Assembly: GCA_023263235.1 (NCBI GenBank)
Contig: JALQXE010000182.1
Coordinates: 1-17,765 of the forward strand
Source of the DNA: Sediminibacterium sp.
GTDB lineage: Bacteria; Bacteroidota; Bacteroidia; Chitinophagales; Chitinophagaceae
Length of the DNA: 17,765 bases
Direction: 5' to 3'
Both the position numbers and the translations under genes were made by a program. The notes under the pieces are model-generated. The model had not been told where the DNA came from. It saw only the letters and a list, made by a program, of their open reading frames with translations, and did not search any database. Each line of letters begins with the position of its first letter. Positions within the stretch are counted from its first letter, which is position 1. Below are positions 7,051 to 14,725 of this stretch, one piece after another.

Positions 7051-8175
7051 ATGAAAATTCAATTTCAAAAACTATCACTTCTATTTTGTATTATTTTTTG
7101 CACTAATTTTTTGTTTGCACAAAATAATAAAATGGTAGCAGTGAAAGTGGTTGTTGCAGGAACAAGTCATGGGCATGTTTCATGGATTTTAAATAGAGCC
7201 AAAGATAGTGTGATTGAAATTGTTGGAATTTATGAACCTAATGTAGCGATTGCCAAAAAGAATGCACAAAAGTTCAATTTACCTCTTAGTTTATTTTATA
7301 CTGACTTGAAAAAAGCTTTGGAAGCAACTCAGCCTGAAGCGGTGGTGGCGTTTGGTTCTATCCATGAACATTTAAATGTGGTGAAAGTAGCTGCCCCAAT
7401 GCATATACCAATTATGGTGGAAAAACCTTTGGCTTCCTCTTTAGCGGAGGCCAAAGAAATGGAAACAATTGTAAAAAAATACAATGTTCCCCTGCTAACT
7501 AATTTTGAAACCTCTTGGTATCCTAGCACTTTTGAAGCGTTTAGATTAATTAGCGACAGCAATTATGTTGGTCAAATTAGAAAAGTTGTATTTCATCATG
7601 GTCATCAAGGTCCCAAAGAAATTGGTGTCAGCGATGAGTTTTTTAATTGGCTAACCGATCCAGTTGAAAATGGTGGTGGAGCTATCGTTGACTTTGGATG
7701 TTATGGTGCAAATTTAATGACCTATTTAATGCATGGTGAAAAACCTATTTCAGTAACTGCGGTTACTAGAAATTATAAACCCAACTTATATCCTCAAGTA
7801 GATGATGATGCCACTATCATTATTAACTATGAAAATTCGCAAGCTGTTTTACAGGCTTCTTGGAATTGGACATTTAGCAGAAAGGATATGGAAATATATG
7901 GAGACAGTGCTTACATTATTGCAGTGAATGCAAATAAAATGCGATTAAGAAATAAAGAGTCAATGCCTGAATATGAAAAGACCGTTACAAATAAAAACAT
8001 ACATGTTTACACCGATCCTTTTTCCTATTTACAAGCATATTTAAGAGGGGTTGAAAAAATACAGCCTTATGGTTTATATTCTTTTGAAAACAATATGATG
8101 GTGGTAAAAATATTGGAAGCTGCAAAGCAGTCCGCAAAAACTGGCAAAACCGTTTTATTTAATAATTTAAAATAA
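7051..8175 (+). CDS. Gfo/Idh/MocA-family oxidoreductase with Sec signal and Tyr in the catalytic motif
   Basis: The second oxidoreductase of the cluster has no twin arginine. Residues 1-23 look like a normal Sec signal (lysines, hydrophobic core, FLFA-Q). The Rossmann domain starts VKVVVAGTSHGHVSW, with glycines 37 and 41, and VEKPL supplies EKP at 124-126. In the substrate domain the usual D-x-G-x-H-x-x-D is replaced by VDFGCYGANL: Tyr stands where His is expected and Asn where Asp is expected. The same kind of Tyr occurs in glucose-fructose oxidoreductase and dimeric dihydrodiol dehydrogenase, where it acts as acid-base, so this is probably an active variant of that branch. At 374 residues it is shorter than its two neighbours. 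It is 22 bases after the first oxidoreductase and 8 before the propeller gene, clearly one transcript. A cytoplasmic location is unlikely given the signal. Confidence 0.9.
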   Translation: MKIQFQKLSLLFCIIFCTNFLFAQNNKMVAVKVVVAGTSHGHVSWILNRAKDSVIEIVGIYEPNVAIAKKNAQKFNLPLSLFYTDLKKALEATQPEAVVAFGSIHEHLNVVKVAAPMHIPIMVEKPLASSLAEAKEMETIVKKYNVPLLTNFETSWYPSTFEAFRLISDSNYVGQIRKVVFHHGHQGPKEIGVSDEFFNWLTDPVENGGGAIVDFGCYGANLMTYLMHGEKPISVTAVTRNYKPNLYPQVDDDATIIINYENSQAVLQASWNWTFSRKDMEIYGDSAYIIAVNANKMRLRNKESMPEYEKTVTNKNIHVYTDPFSYLQAYLRGVEKIQPYGLYSFENNMMVVKILEAAKQSAKTGKTVLFNNLK

Positions 8176-8183
8176 CTATAACT

Positions 8184-9122
8184 ATGAAAAAGCTACTTAC
8201 GTGTTTAGTTTTTGTTTGCATTGCTTTATTGTCATTTGCACAAGTGCCAGAAGGGAAGAAAGTAATTAGCTCCTTATACATTTATGATTTGGCTTCAGGT
8301 AAATCTAATTTAATCCTTAGAGAAATGCGTCACTTTGAGGCGCCCAATTGGTCTCGTGACGGAAAGTATTTATTGATTAATTGTTTAGGAAGGCTCGAAA
8401 AAATTAGCACTATGGGTGATAAGTTGGGTGAGTTAAATACTGGCAATGTGAAAGACGCTAATAATGACCATGGTTTTTCTTTTGATGGTAAAACACTTTT
8501 CATTTCAAGTGCAAAACCTGAAATGAAAGAACATACCTCATTTATTTATAAAGTAGCAGCTGAGGGCGGTGAACCTACTCAAATCACGCCTATCAGTACA
8601 TCCTATTGGCATGGTGTATCGCCCGATGGCAAGGATATAGTTTACTGTGCAAATCGTAATGGCAATTATGACGTTTATAAAATGAGTGTGGATGGAGGAG
8701 CTGAAATTAGATTAACTACTACCGAAGGTTTGGATGATGGCCCTGAATATGCCCCAGATGGTAAGCACATTTATATTAATTCATACCGAACCGGAACCAT
8801 GCAAATTTGGAGAATGCATGCCGATGGTTCAAATCCAGAACAAATGACTTTTGATACACACTCCAATTGGTTTGCACATATTGCACCTAATAATAAAGTG
8901 GCCACAATTATTACTTATTTGGAAGATCAAAAGCAAACTCATCCCTTTGGAAGGCAGGTACAATTGCGCCTATTGGATGTAAGCACTAAGAAACTTACTA
9001 ATTTAACCGAGCCTTTTTATGGCGGTCAAGGAACCATTAATGTACCTTCTTGGAGCCCCGACGGAAAACAATTTGCTTATGTTCGCTATGAATTAATGGA
9101 CTCAATTGAACCTGTAAAATAA
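8184..9122 (+). CDS. Secreted PD40/TolB-like beta-propeller protein
   Basis: A periplasmic six-bladed propeller. The Sec signal ends at about Ala19, before Gln20. Six repeats of the PD40 type (hydrophobic-x-W/F-S-P-D-G-K followed by a hydrophobic strand) can be placed near residues 54-66, 96-108, 142-154, 186-199, 229-241 and 287-301. The best copies are WHGVSPDGKDIVYC, GPEYAPDGKHIYINS and PSWSPDGKQFAYV; the fifth is degenerate (IAPNNKVATI). At 312 residues it is one propeller with no TolB N-terminal domain and no Pal partner nearby, so it is not the Tol-Pal TolB. Propellers of this shape serve as binding scaffolds or, in the oligogalacturonate lyase family, as lyases. Its position between oxidoreductase genes (8 bases after one, 42 before the next) suggests it binds or cleaves the same carbohydrate. 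Specific activity unknown. Confidence 0.85.
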   Translation: MKKLLTCLVFVCIALLSFAQVPEGKKVISSLYIYDLASGKSNLILREMRHFEAPNWSRDGKYLLINCLGRLEKISTMGDKLGELNTGNVKDANNDHGFSFDGKTLFISSAKPEMKEHTSFIYKVAAEGGEPTQITPISTSYWHGVSPDGKDIVYCANRNGNYDVYKMSVDGGAEIRLTTTEGLDDGPEYAPDGKHIYINSYRTGTMQIWRMHADGSNPEQMTFDTHSNWFAHIAPNNKVATIITYLEDQKQTHPFGRQVQLRLLDVSTKKLTNLTEPFYGGQGTINVPSWSPDGKQFAYVRYELMDSIEPVK

Positions 9123-9164
9123 CCAGTAATAAAAATCAATTTTAAAATATTTTAAATCTTCCCT

Positions 9165-10565
9165 ATGAAAAACGAAAACGCCTCATCACGCCGTAAATTT
9201 TTGCAACTTATTGGTGCTACAAGTATGGCCGGTATTGCCTCTCCATTAAGCTCTTTGGCAGCGCAACAAAAAGCAGAAGAAAGAATTTTATTTTATGAAA
9301 AAAGAGTTTCAGCTGGTGAAAAAATAAGATTGGGGGTAATTGGCTTTGGTGTACAAGGCCATTTTGACTTGACTACAGCCTTAAAAGTACCAGGTGTGGA
9401 GCTTGCGGGCATTTGTGATTTATACACAGGTCGTTTAGAAAATGCCAAAGAAATGTTTGGCAAAGATTTATTCACTACCAGAAATTATAAAGACATTTTA
9501 GATAAAGCAGATATTGATGCAGTAATTATTGCGACCACGGATTGTTGGCATGCTAAAATAACAGTTGATGCTTTAGCAAAAGGCAAGCATGTGTATTGCG
9601 AAAAGCCAATGGTTTATAAAATAAGTGAGGGATACGATGTAATGAGTGCTGCAAAAAAATATGGTAAGGTATTGCAAGTAGGCTCGCAAAGAGTAAGTAG
9701 TATAGGACTTGCTAAAGCAAAAGAGTTATTAGCCGCTGGAGAAATTGGGAATTTAAATATGGTGAATGCGGTGTATGACAGACAAAGCTCTATTGGTGCT
9801 TGGGAGTATACAATACCTAATGACGCTAGTGCTGCTACCACCGACTGGGATAAATTTATTGAAGTGACAGGCAAAATGGAATTTGATGCTAAAAAGTTTT
9901 TTTGGTGGCGTGCATTTAAAGAGGTAGGAACCGGGGTTGCCGGAGATTTATTTATACATTTATTAAGCGGCACTCATTTTATTACAAATTCAAAAGGCCC
10001 TGAAACTATTTATAGCACAGGTCAGTTTAGTCATTGGAATGATGGTCGTAATATGCCCGATGTAATGTCGGGGGTAATGCAATATGGTAAAAACAGCGAT
10101 CATCCCGCTTTTCAAATGACTTTACAGGTAAATTTTGTGAGTGGCACAGGTGGCCAAGAAATAATTAGGCTAATTGGTTCTGAGGGAGTGATGGATGTGA
10201 ATGGCAATAATATCACGGTAAAACATAGTTATATGCCCGAAGCACCTGGCTTTGGCGGCTATGACTCTTTATTTACCTTTTCAAAAAGTATGCAAACTGA
10301 AATGCAAAAAGAATATGATGCAAAATGGACTGCAGCACAAAGAAAAAGAAAAACAAAAGACAATATTTTGTACAAAGCTCCAGCAGGATATGATGAACAT
10401 TTAGATCACTTTACTAATTTCTTTGACTCCATTCGTACTGGCAAACCTGTTGTAGAAGATGCTGAATTTGGTTTTAGAGCGGCAGCACCTGCCTTGGCTT
10501 GTAATGAAAGCTATTTTAACAAACAAATAATTCATTGGGATCCGGTGAATATGAAATTAAAATAG
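9165..10565 (+). CDS. Gfo/Idh/MocA-family oxidoreductase with Tat signal (third of three)
   Basis: The third oxidoreductase, 466 residues, has a strong twin-arginine signal: SRRKFLQLIG at 8-17, then a mild hydrophobic region ending LAAQQ near 31-35. The Rossmann motif is RLGVIGFGVQGHFD (G60-x-G62-x-x-G65), followed by TTDCWH and CEKPM with EKP at 146-148. In the substrate domain AGDLFIHLLSGTHFI keeps the acid and histidine of the catalytic loop (D-L-F-I-H), although the second acid is replaced. A long Lys-rich segment near residues 380-400 (KWTAAQRKRKTKDN) is typical of the large exported subfamily. Folded export through Tat would let the enzyme carry bound NAD(P) into the periplasm, as known for glucose-fructose oxidoreductase. 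It lies 42 bases after the propeller gene and 21 before the YdeI-like gene. Substrate and direction of reaction are not readable. Confidence 0.92.
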   Translation: MKNENASSRRKFLQLIGATSMAGIASPLSSLAAQQKAEERILFYEKRVSAGEKIRLGVIGFGVQGHFDLTTALKVPGVELAGICDLYTGRLENAKEMFGKDLFTTRNYKDILDKADIDAVIIATTDCWHAKITVDALAKGKHVYCEKPMVYKISEGYDVMSAAKKYGKVLQVGSQRVSSIGLAKAKELLAAGEIGNLNMVNAVYDRQSSIGAWEYTIPNDASAATTDWDKFIEVTGKMEFDAKKFFWWRAFKEVGTGVAGDLFIHLLSGTHFITNSKGPETIYSTGQFSHWNDGRNMPDVMSGVMQYGKNSDHPAFQMTLQVNFVSGTGGQEIIRLIGSEGVMDVNGNNITVKHSYMPEAPGFGGYDSLFTFSKSMQTEMQKEYDAKWTAAQRKRKTKDNILYKAPAGYDEHLDHFTNFFDSIRTGKPVVEDAEFGFRAAAPALACNESYFNKQIIHWDPVNMKLK

Positions 10566-10586
10566 TTGAATTAAACATTTAACAAG

Positions 10587-11225
10587 ATGAATGAGAAGGT
10601 AGATGCCTATATGCAAGGGTTAAAAAATTGGAAAGCGGAGGCCGAAGAACTAAGAGCAATATTATTGGCTACAGCACTTGTTGAGGATTTTAAATGGGGC
10701 AGGCCCTGCTATACTTATCATGGGAAAAATATAATAGGACTTACTCCTTTAAAAGAGTCTTGTGCTTTAAATTTTTTTAATGGTGCTGTTTTATCTGACA
10801 CGAATGGTGTTTTAATAATGCCCGGTGAGCATACTCAAAATGGGCGGTGGATGAAATTTAATTCGCTTTCAGAAATCAATAAGCATAAAAGCCTACTAAA
10901 ACTATTTGTTAAAGAGTCTATTGAAATTGAAGATAGTGGACTTAAGAAACCTACATCATTAACAACTATAACCTTACCAGAAGAGCTGCAAAGTATTTTT
11001 AAAAAAGATGCTAAACTAAATAAGGCTTTTTACAGTTTAACTCCAGGCCGCCAAAGAGCCTACCTCATTTATTTCACTGCAGCTAAACAATCCGAGACAA
11101 GAATTGCAAGAATTGAAAAGTATGCACCAAAAATTTTATGTGGCAAAGGTTTTCATGACTGCGACTGCGGTTTATCCAAAAGAATGCCAACCTGCGATGG
11201 CTCTCACAAGTTTGCAAAAAAATAA
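10587..11225 (+). CDS. YdeI/DUF1801-family protein with C-terminal CDGSH iron-sulfur motif
   Basis: Residues 1-185 are a standard cytoplasmic YdeI-type protein. An N-terminal DUF1801 domain carries FKWGRPCYTYHGKNIIGL and FFNGAVLSD; the C-terminal YdeI/OmdA-like half has TPGRQRAYLIYFTAAKQSETR and RIEKYAPKILCGKGFHD. The last 21 residues are unusual: CDCGLSKRMPTCDGSH (192-207) fits the CDGSH [2Fe-2S] motif C-x-C-x2-S-x3-P-x-C-D-G-S-H exactly, giving Cys192, Cys194, Cys203 and His207 as three-Cys one-His cluster ligands. The reading is continuous through the join with no frameshift. A redox or cluster-transfer role is therefore possible on top of the poorly understood YdeI function. It ends the oxidoreductase cluster, 21 bases after the previous stop, and converges on the membrane-protein gene 14 bases away. 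Both domain matches are by motif; cluster binding is inference. Confidence 0.87.
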   Translation: MNEKVDAYMQGLKNWKAEAEELRAILLATALVEDFKWGRPCYTYHGKNIIGLTPLKESCALNFFNGAVLSDTNGVLIMPGEHTQNGRWMKFNSLSEINKHKSLLKLFVKESIEIEDSGLKKPTSLTTITLPEELQSIFKKDAKLNKAFYSLTPGRQRAYLIYFTAAKQSETRIARIEKYAPKILCGKGFHDCDCGLSKRMPTCDGSHKFAKK

Positions 11226-11239
11226 TACTGTTTTGCCTA

Positions 11240-12484
11240 TTATTTGAAACTAAACAGAATAGGTATTAAAAATGCTACAATACCAACCCATATTGCATAA
11301 ATGGTTAAATATTTTGCTATACTTTCTTGAACAGCAGTTAATTCTGTATTGTTTTTAATGGCCTTAATGATTTGGCTCGCCACAATGAGCAAATTAACAA
11401 ATACAAGCAAATTTGTTCCTAAAACTACAATTCTATTGGGCGTGATACCAAATTCAAATATGCGAAAACTTATTGCCGATAAAGCAATGCCGTTAATCAC
11501 TATAGTTAATATGGATAACCCTAAAATTAAAAATGAATTATATTTTCCTTTTTGATTTTTTTCAACCTCCGCAATTGAAAAAAATATTAAAGCCAATACA
11601 CCTACTAATAATGCATTGTAAATTAATAATAAGTTTCTATCCTGGTGAGGATACTTGCCTTTACTCATTAAAGTAATTAAATAAATAGTTAAGTTTATAA
11701 ATGCTAGAGGTGTGAATATTTTTGCAATAACTGGGGTTACCTTATTAATAATCTGAGGATTTGTACTAATTAAGTAAGTTGCTAAAATGGGAACGCCTGC
11801 AATTCCCCATATAGCAATATACTGCATATAAAATAACTGTATTTTAATACCAATGAGTTCAAACAAACCAAAGGTTATTCCCGTAAACAGCATACCTGCA
11901 AGCATAATTACTACGCTCATTACCAATAAATCGCCATTGTATTTTAAAAATCCTATGCGCTTTATGTTGTTCTTATAATCCTCTCCTACGTATGCATATC
12001 CTAAAACGCACCATAAAAAAATGGGTAAATGAATATAGGTAAGTTGAATAGAACTACTTACTTGCAAAACAGGAAGTAGGTTTATATAAATGGCTGATAT
12101 AACAAAAAGTGCAGCTACTATTATTTTTATACGCTTGCTTGCATTTTGCTTTAAAAGAAAAAAGGTAGCCACAAATGGAATGATTATAAATGCTGTATTT
12201 CTGGTATAAAATAGTTCTCCATCTACTGCTTTTAAATTTCCAATATTTGCAATTATACCTGCAATCAATATTAATACTATAGCCCAAACAAGTTCTTTTT
12301 TTGAGAACAAACTATTGCTAGGTTCTTTGTATTGTAAACGTTCTTTCCAAACTACTAATGTTGTATTAATAGGCTCATTTGCATATATGATCTCAAATGC
12401 TCTTTCAAAATTTGTTTTATCGGAACGGTATAGCTTTTCAAGTATAGCTGGGTTGTTTAAATTTTCGAGTATTTTTTCTTTCAT
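11240..12484 (-). CDS. Multi-pass membrane protein, DUF4153-like
   Basis: A 414-residue integral membrane protein. A soluble N-terminal part of about 60 residues (acidic and basic, no signal peptide) is followed by 11 or 12 hydrophobic segments between about residue 66 and the C-terminus. The segment FEFGITPNRIVVLGTNLLVF near 345-364 matches the E-x-G-(I/L)-T-x-N-R signature of the DUF4153 family, which is often found beside sensor or cell-envelope genes; its molecular role is unknown. The length and topology suit that family. It converges with the oxidoreductase cluster and diverges from the racemase-like gene across a 185-base gap. That gap contains short inverted repeats (CTTTAT/ATAAAG at 12512-12529, TTAGTACTAA at 12608-12617) but no promoter I can call with confidence. 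Confidence 0.78.
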   Translation of the reverse strand: MKEKILENLNNPAILEKLYRSDKTNFERAFEIIYANEPINTTLVVWKERLQYKEPSNSLFSKKELVWAIVLILIAGIIANIGNLKAVDGELFYTRNTAFIIIPFVATFFLLKQNASKRIKIIVAALFVISAIYINLLPVLQVSSSIQLTYIHLPIFLWCVLGYAYVGEDYKNNIKRIGFLKYNGDLLVMSVVIMLAGMLFTGITFGLFELIGIKIQLFYMQYIAIWGIAGVPILATYLISTNPQIINKVTPVIAKIFTPLAFINLTIYLITLMSKGKYPHQDRNLLLIYNALLVGVLALIFFSIAEVEKNQKGKYNSFLILGLSILTIVINGIALSAISFRIFEFGITPNRIVVLGTNLLVFVNLLIVASQIIKAIKNNTELTAVQESIAKYLTIYAIWVGIVAFLIPILFSFK

Positions 12485-12669
12485 ATTCCAATTATTTTAA
12501 ATTAAAGGGGGCTTTATCTTATAATAAAGGTAGTATAATATCAAAGCAGTCTTAATTGAGGACATTTTTATTGTATAAGTGGCTTTAGTCAATTATAAGC
12601 GCGAATTTTAGTACTAAGCTAACGTCCGGCTAAGGAAAAATAATTACATTAGCATTATAATTCAGATGT

Positions 12670-14031
12670 ATGAAACTAAGAATAATTATCCTCATTGTTT
12701 TAATTGCATTTAACCTAAATGTTAAAGCCCAAAATGGAAATATTTCAAATAAAAATTTACCTATTGGGGTATTTGATTCGGGCACAGGAGGGTTAACGGT
12801 TTTAGAAGCTATGTTGCAATTGGATGCTTATAACAATACCACAGGTTTGCCTGGAGCAGATGGGAAGCCTGATTTTAGTAGTGAATTTTTTGAATATTTA
12901 GCCGATCAGGCTAATATGCCTTATGGTAATTATGCTGCTGAGAAAAAAACGGATTTGCTCAAAGAGCATATTTTTAAAAACATGCAGTTTTTATTACAAT
13001 CAAATAATGTAAAACAATCTACAAAAATGATTGTGCTTGCTTGCAATACGGCGACTGCTTATGCGCTAAGTGATATTAAAGCAAAATTTAAAGCTGAAAA
13101 TATTCAGGTTCCAGTGATTGGTGTAATTGATGCTGGTTCAAAAGCAGCTTTGGCTTATCAAGCTAAAGCAGGTGCAGGTACTATTGGTGTTTTTGCTACT
13201 GCTGGTACCGTTGCATCCGAAGGTTACCCAAGAACATTGCAAGCTATGGCAAAAGAAAATGGCCTGCCTGTATTGTCGGTGGTTAGTCAGGGCGGTGCAG
13301 GACTCGCAGAAAGTATTGACCGAGATTGGAGTTATTTTGTTGATACTTTAAAACAAGCCAGAAAAGAATATAAGGGGCCCTCTTTAAAAAATACCTTATA
13401 TGGTATTGATACTACATTATTATCTGCCTATAAATTTGATCAATCAAGTAATAAGCTACTTTGCGAGTATGATGACAAGGGGAGTTGTTTAGACATGCAA
13501 TTAAATGATCCTGCTAATTATGTACGTTATCATTTAGTAAGCCTTTTAGAAAAAATGGTAAAGCAGGATGTTAAAACACCAATGAATACTTTGATATTGG
13601 GATGCACGCATTATCCATATATGCGTGATACAATTGCCAAAGTTTTAAATGAGTTATATGATTATAAGAAAGACAATAAATACCGTTACCGAAATTATTT
13701 AGCCAAACATGTTGAACTCATTGACCCTTCGGTTGAAACTGCAAAAGAAGCATATTTAGCTTTACGTGAAAAGCAATTAACCAATACAGCAGCTGTTCAA
13801 CAAAACCGTTTCTTCATCACTATTCCTAATAATAATTTATCAGAGGCTAAATTACAGCCGGACGGTTGGTTTACTTACGGTTATAAATACGGAAGAAATG
13901 CTGGTGAAAAAAAGGATTATGTTCAATATGTTCCTTTTGACCATAAGAACATTTCTGACGCTTCCTATGAAAGGTTTAAACTTGTTCTGCCAAGTGCTTA
14001 TGCCGAAATAAGTAAAACACTAAAGCAATAA
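12670..14031 (+). CDS. Secreted, enlarged glutamate/aspartate-racemase-family protein
   Basis: A homologue of glutamate racemase MurI carrying a Sec signal peptide (residues 1-20, cut at VKA-QNG) and 453 residues long, against about 265 for MurI. The MurI active-site blocks are all present: GVFDSGTGGLTVL with Asp36 and Ser37, MPYGNY at 84-88, LACNTATAYAL with catalytic Cys125, GVFATAGTVASEGY, and GCTHYP with catalytic Cys312 and His314. The two catalytic cysteines are 187 residues apart, whereas MurI has about 110; the extra 75 or so residues, near 225-300, contain Cys265 and Cys273, a possible disulfide. About 90 further residues extend the C-terminus. With both cysteines present it may racemise an amino acid in the periplasm, so a housekeeping MurI role is unlikely. 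It is monocistronic and converges, with a 2-base gap, on the methyltransferase gene. Family certain; substrate and activity inferred. Confidence 0.88.
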   Translation: MKLRIIILIVLIAFNLNVKAQNGNISNKNLPIGVFDSGTGGLTVLEAMLQLDAYNNTTGLPGADGKPDFSSEFFEYLADQANMPYGNYAAEKKTDLLKEHIFKNMQFLLQSNNVKQSTKMIVLACNTATAYALSDIKAKFKAENIQVPVIGVIDAGSKAALAYQAKAGAGTIGVFATAGTVASEGYPRTLQAMAKENGLPVLSVVSQGGAGLAESIDRDWSYFVDTLKQARKEYKGPSLKNTLYGIDTTLLSAYKFDQSSNKLLCEYDDKGSCLDMQLNDPANYVRYHLVSLLEKMVKQDVKTPMNTLILGCTHYPYMRDTIAKVLNELYDYKKDNKYRYRNYLAKHVELIDPSVETAKEAYLALREKQLTNTAAVQQNRFFITIPNNNLSEAKLQPDGWFTYGYKYGRNAGEKKDYVQYVPFDHKNISDASYERFKLVLPSAYAEISKTLKQ

Positions 14032-14033
14032 TT

Positions 14034-14660
14034 TTATTTGTTTAAAACGTAGATACTAATTTCAGTAGATTGATTTTCTTCAATTACTTGTTGTTTGTAT
14101 TCCTGCTGAATAAATTTTTTTAGATTTTCAATAAAAGGTGCGCCCATAATACGTAGTGGCGTAGCAATTATTAAAGTGCTGCCACTTTCAATAAACTCAT
14201 TTAATAATTTAAGTAGTGCAGAAAAATCATCTGGAGCGTAGTTGATATCACTTAATAATATAGTGTCTGCCTTTATTTGACTTGGAAAATGGTTCCAATC
14301 CAAGCAAGCAGCTGTTATATTTTTTAAATGTAGATAATCAATGTTTTTGTTTATTAAATCAACAGCTTCTTTTGCATGATCGCTTATTAAAATACTTGAT
14401 GCTTTATTTGCGATAGAAAAAGAAGGAAGGCCAACACCCGCACCAATTTCTAAAACATTTTTTCCATATACCCAATTCGGATGTGCTTTTAAAAAATCAC
14501 AAAGTGCAAAGGAAGAATCCCAAATTTTTGCCCAAAACGGGAAAGGAGTATTTGCATTATTTTTTAACAGCTCACCATAAGTTTGCTTTACAAGTTCCTT
14601 ATTGGGAACATAAAGTGAAATGCCATTTTTTAAAGCTATTAATTGATTTGGGTAATTCAT
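14034..14660 (-). CDS. SAM-dependent methyltransferase, METTL21/Nnt1-like
   Basis: A cytoplasmic class I methyltransferase of 208 residues. PFPFWAKIWDSSFALCDFL (39-57) is the N-terminal block of the lysine-methyltransferase METTL21/METTL20 group. Motif I is NVLEIGAGVGLPS (68-80, Glu71, Gly73, Gly75, Gly77), motif II acid is Asp94 in LISDHA, and DINY (138-141) is the D-x-x-Y element those enzymes use at the substrate site. Relatives methylate lysines of proteins such as ETF-beta or chaperones, so a protein substrate is likely, though bacterial members are little studied. It converges with the racemase-like gene (2 bases between stop codons, no terminator seen) and diverges from the SGNH hydrolase gene across 65 AT-rich bases. 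Confidence 0.83.
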   Translation of the reverse strand: MNYPNQLIALKNGISLYVPNKELVKQTYGELLKNNANTPFPFWAKIWDSSFALCDFLKAHPNWVYGKNVLEIGAGVGLPSFSIANKASSILISDHAKEAVDLINKNIDYLHLKNITAACLDWNHFPSQIKADTILLSDINYAPDDFSALLKLLNEFIESGSTLIIATPLRIMGAPFIENLKKFIQQEYKQQVIEENQSTEISIYVLNK

Positions 14661-14725
14661 TCAATTGAAAATAACAATAAATTAATAATTATTCATTAAA
14701 TTGAACCAATCATTGTATATATAAA

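Noticed and set aside
8184..9122. Annotation of the propeller as TolB of the Tol-Pal system
   Set aside because: It lacks the TolB N-terminal domain, and no tolQ, tolR, tolA or pal gene lies nearby; the match is only to the PD40 repeats.
9141..9156. Perfect 16-base palindrome TTTAAAATATTTTAAA before the third oxidoreductase gene
   Set aside because: It is made only of A and T in an AT-rich genome, where such symmetry is expected by chance, and no promoter box accompanies it.
9614..9973. Open frame of 119 codons on the minus strand inside the third oxidoreductase gene
   Set aside because: Opposite-strand shadow of a strongly conserved gene; the predicted peptide has no domain pattern or signal of its own.
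9165..10565. Possibility that the Tat-exported oxidoreductases are GH109 alpha-N-acetylgalactosaminidases
   Set aside because: GH109 enzymes share the fold and Tat export but, as I know them, carry a G-N-L-Y-P-T-H-G-L-G-type motif that is absent from all three proteins here.
12512..12529. Possible hairpin CTTTAT/ATAAAG in the gap before the racemase-like gene
   Set aside because: Weak AT stem with no following T-run, and it lies between divergent genes where no terminator is expected.
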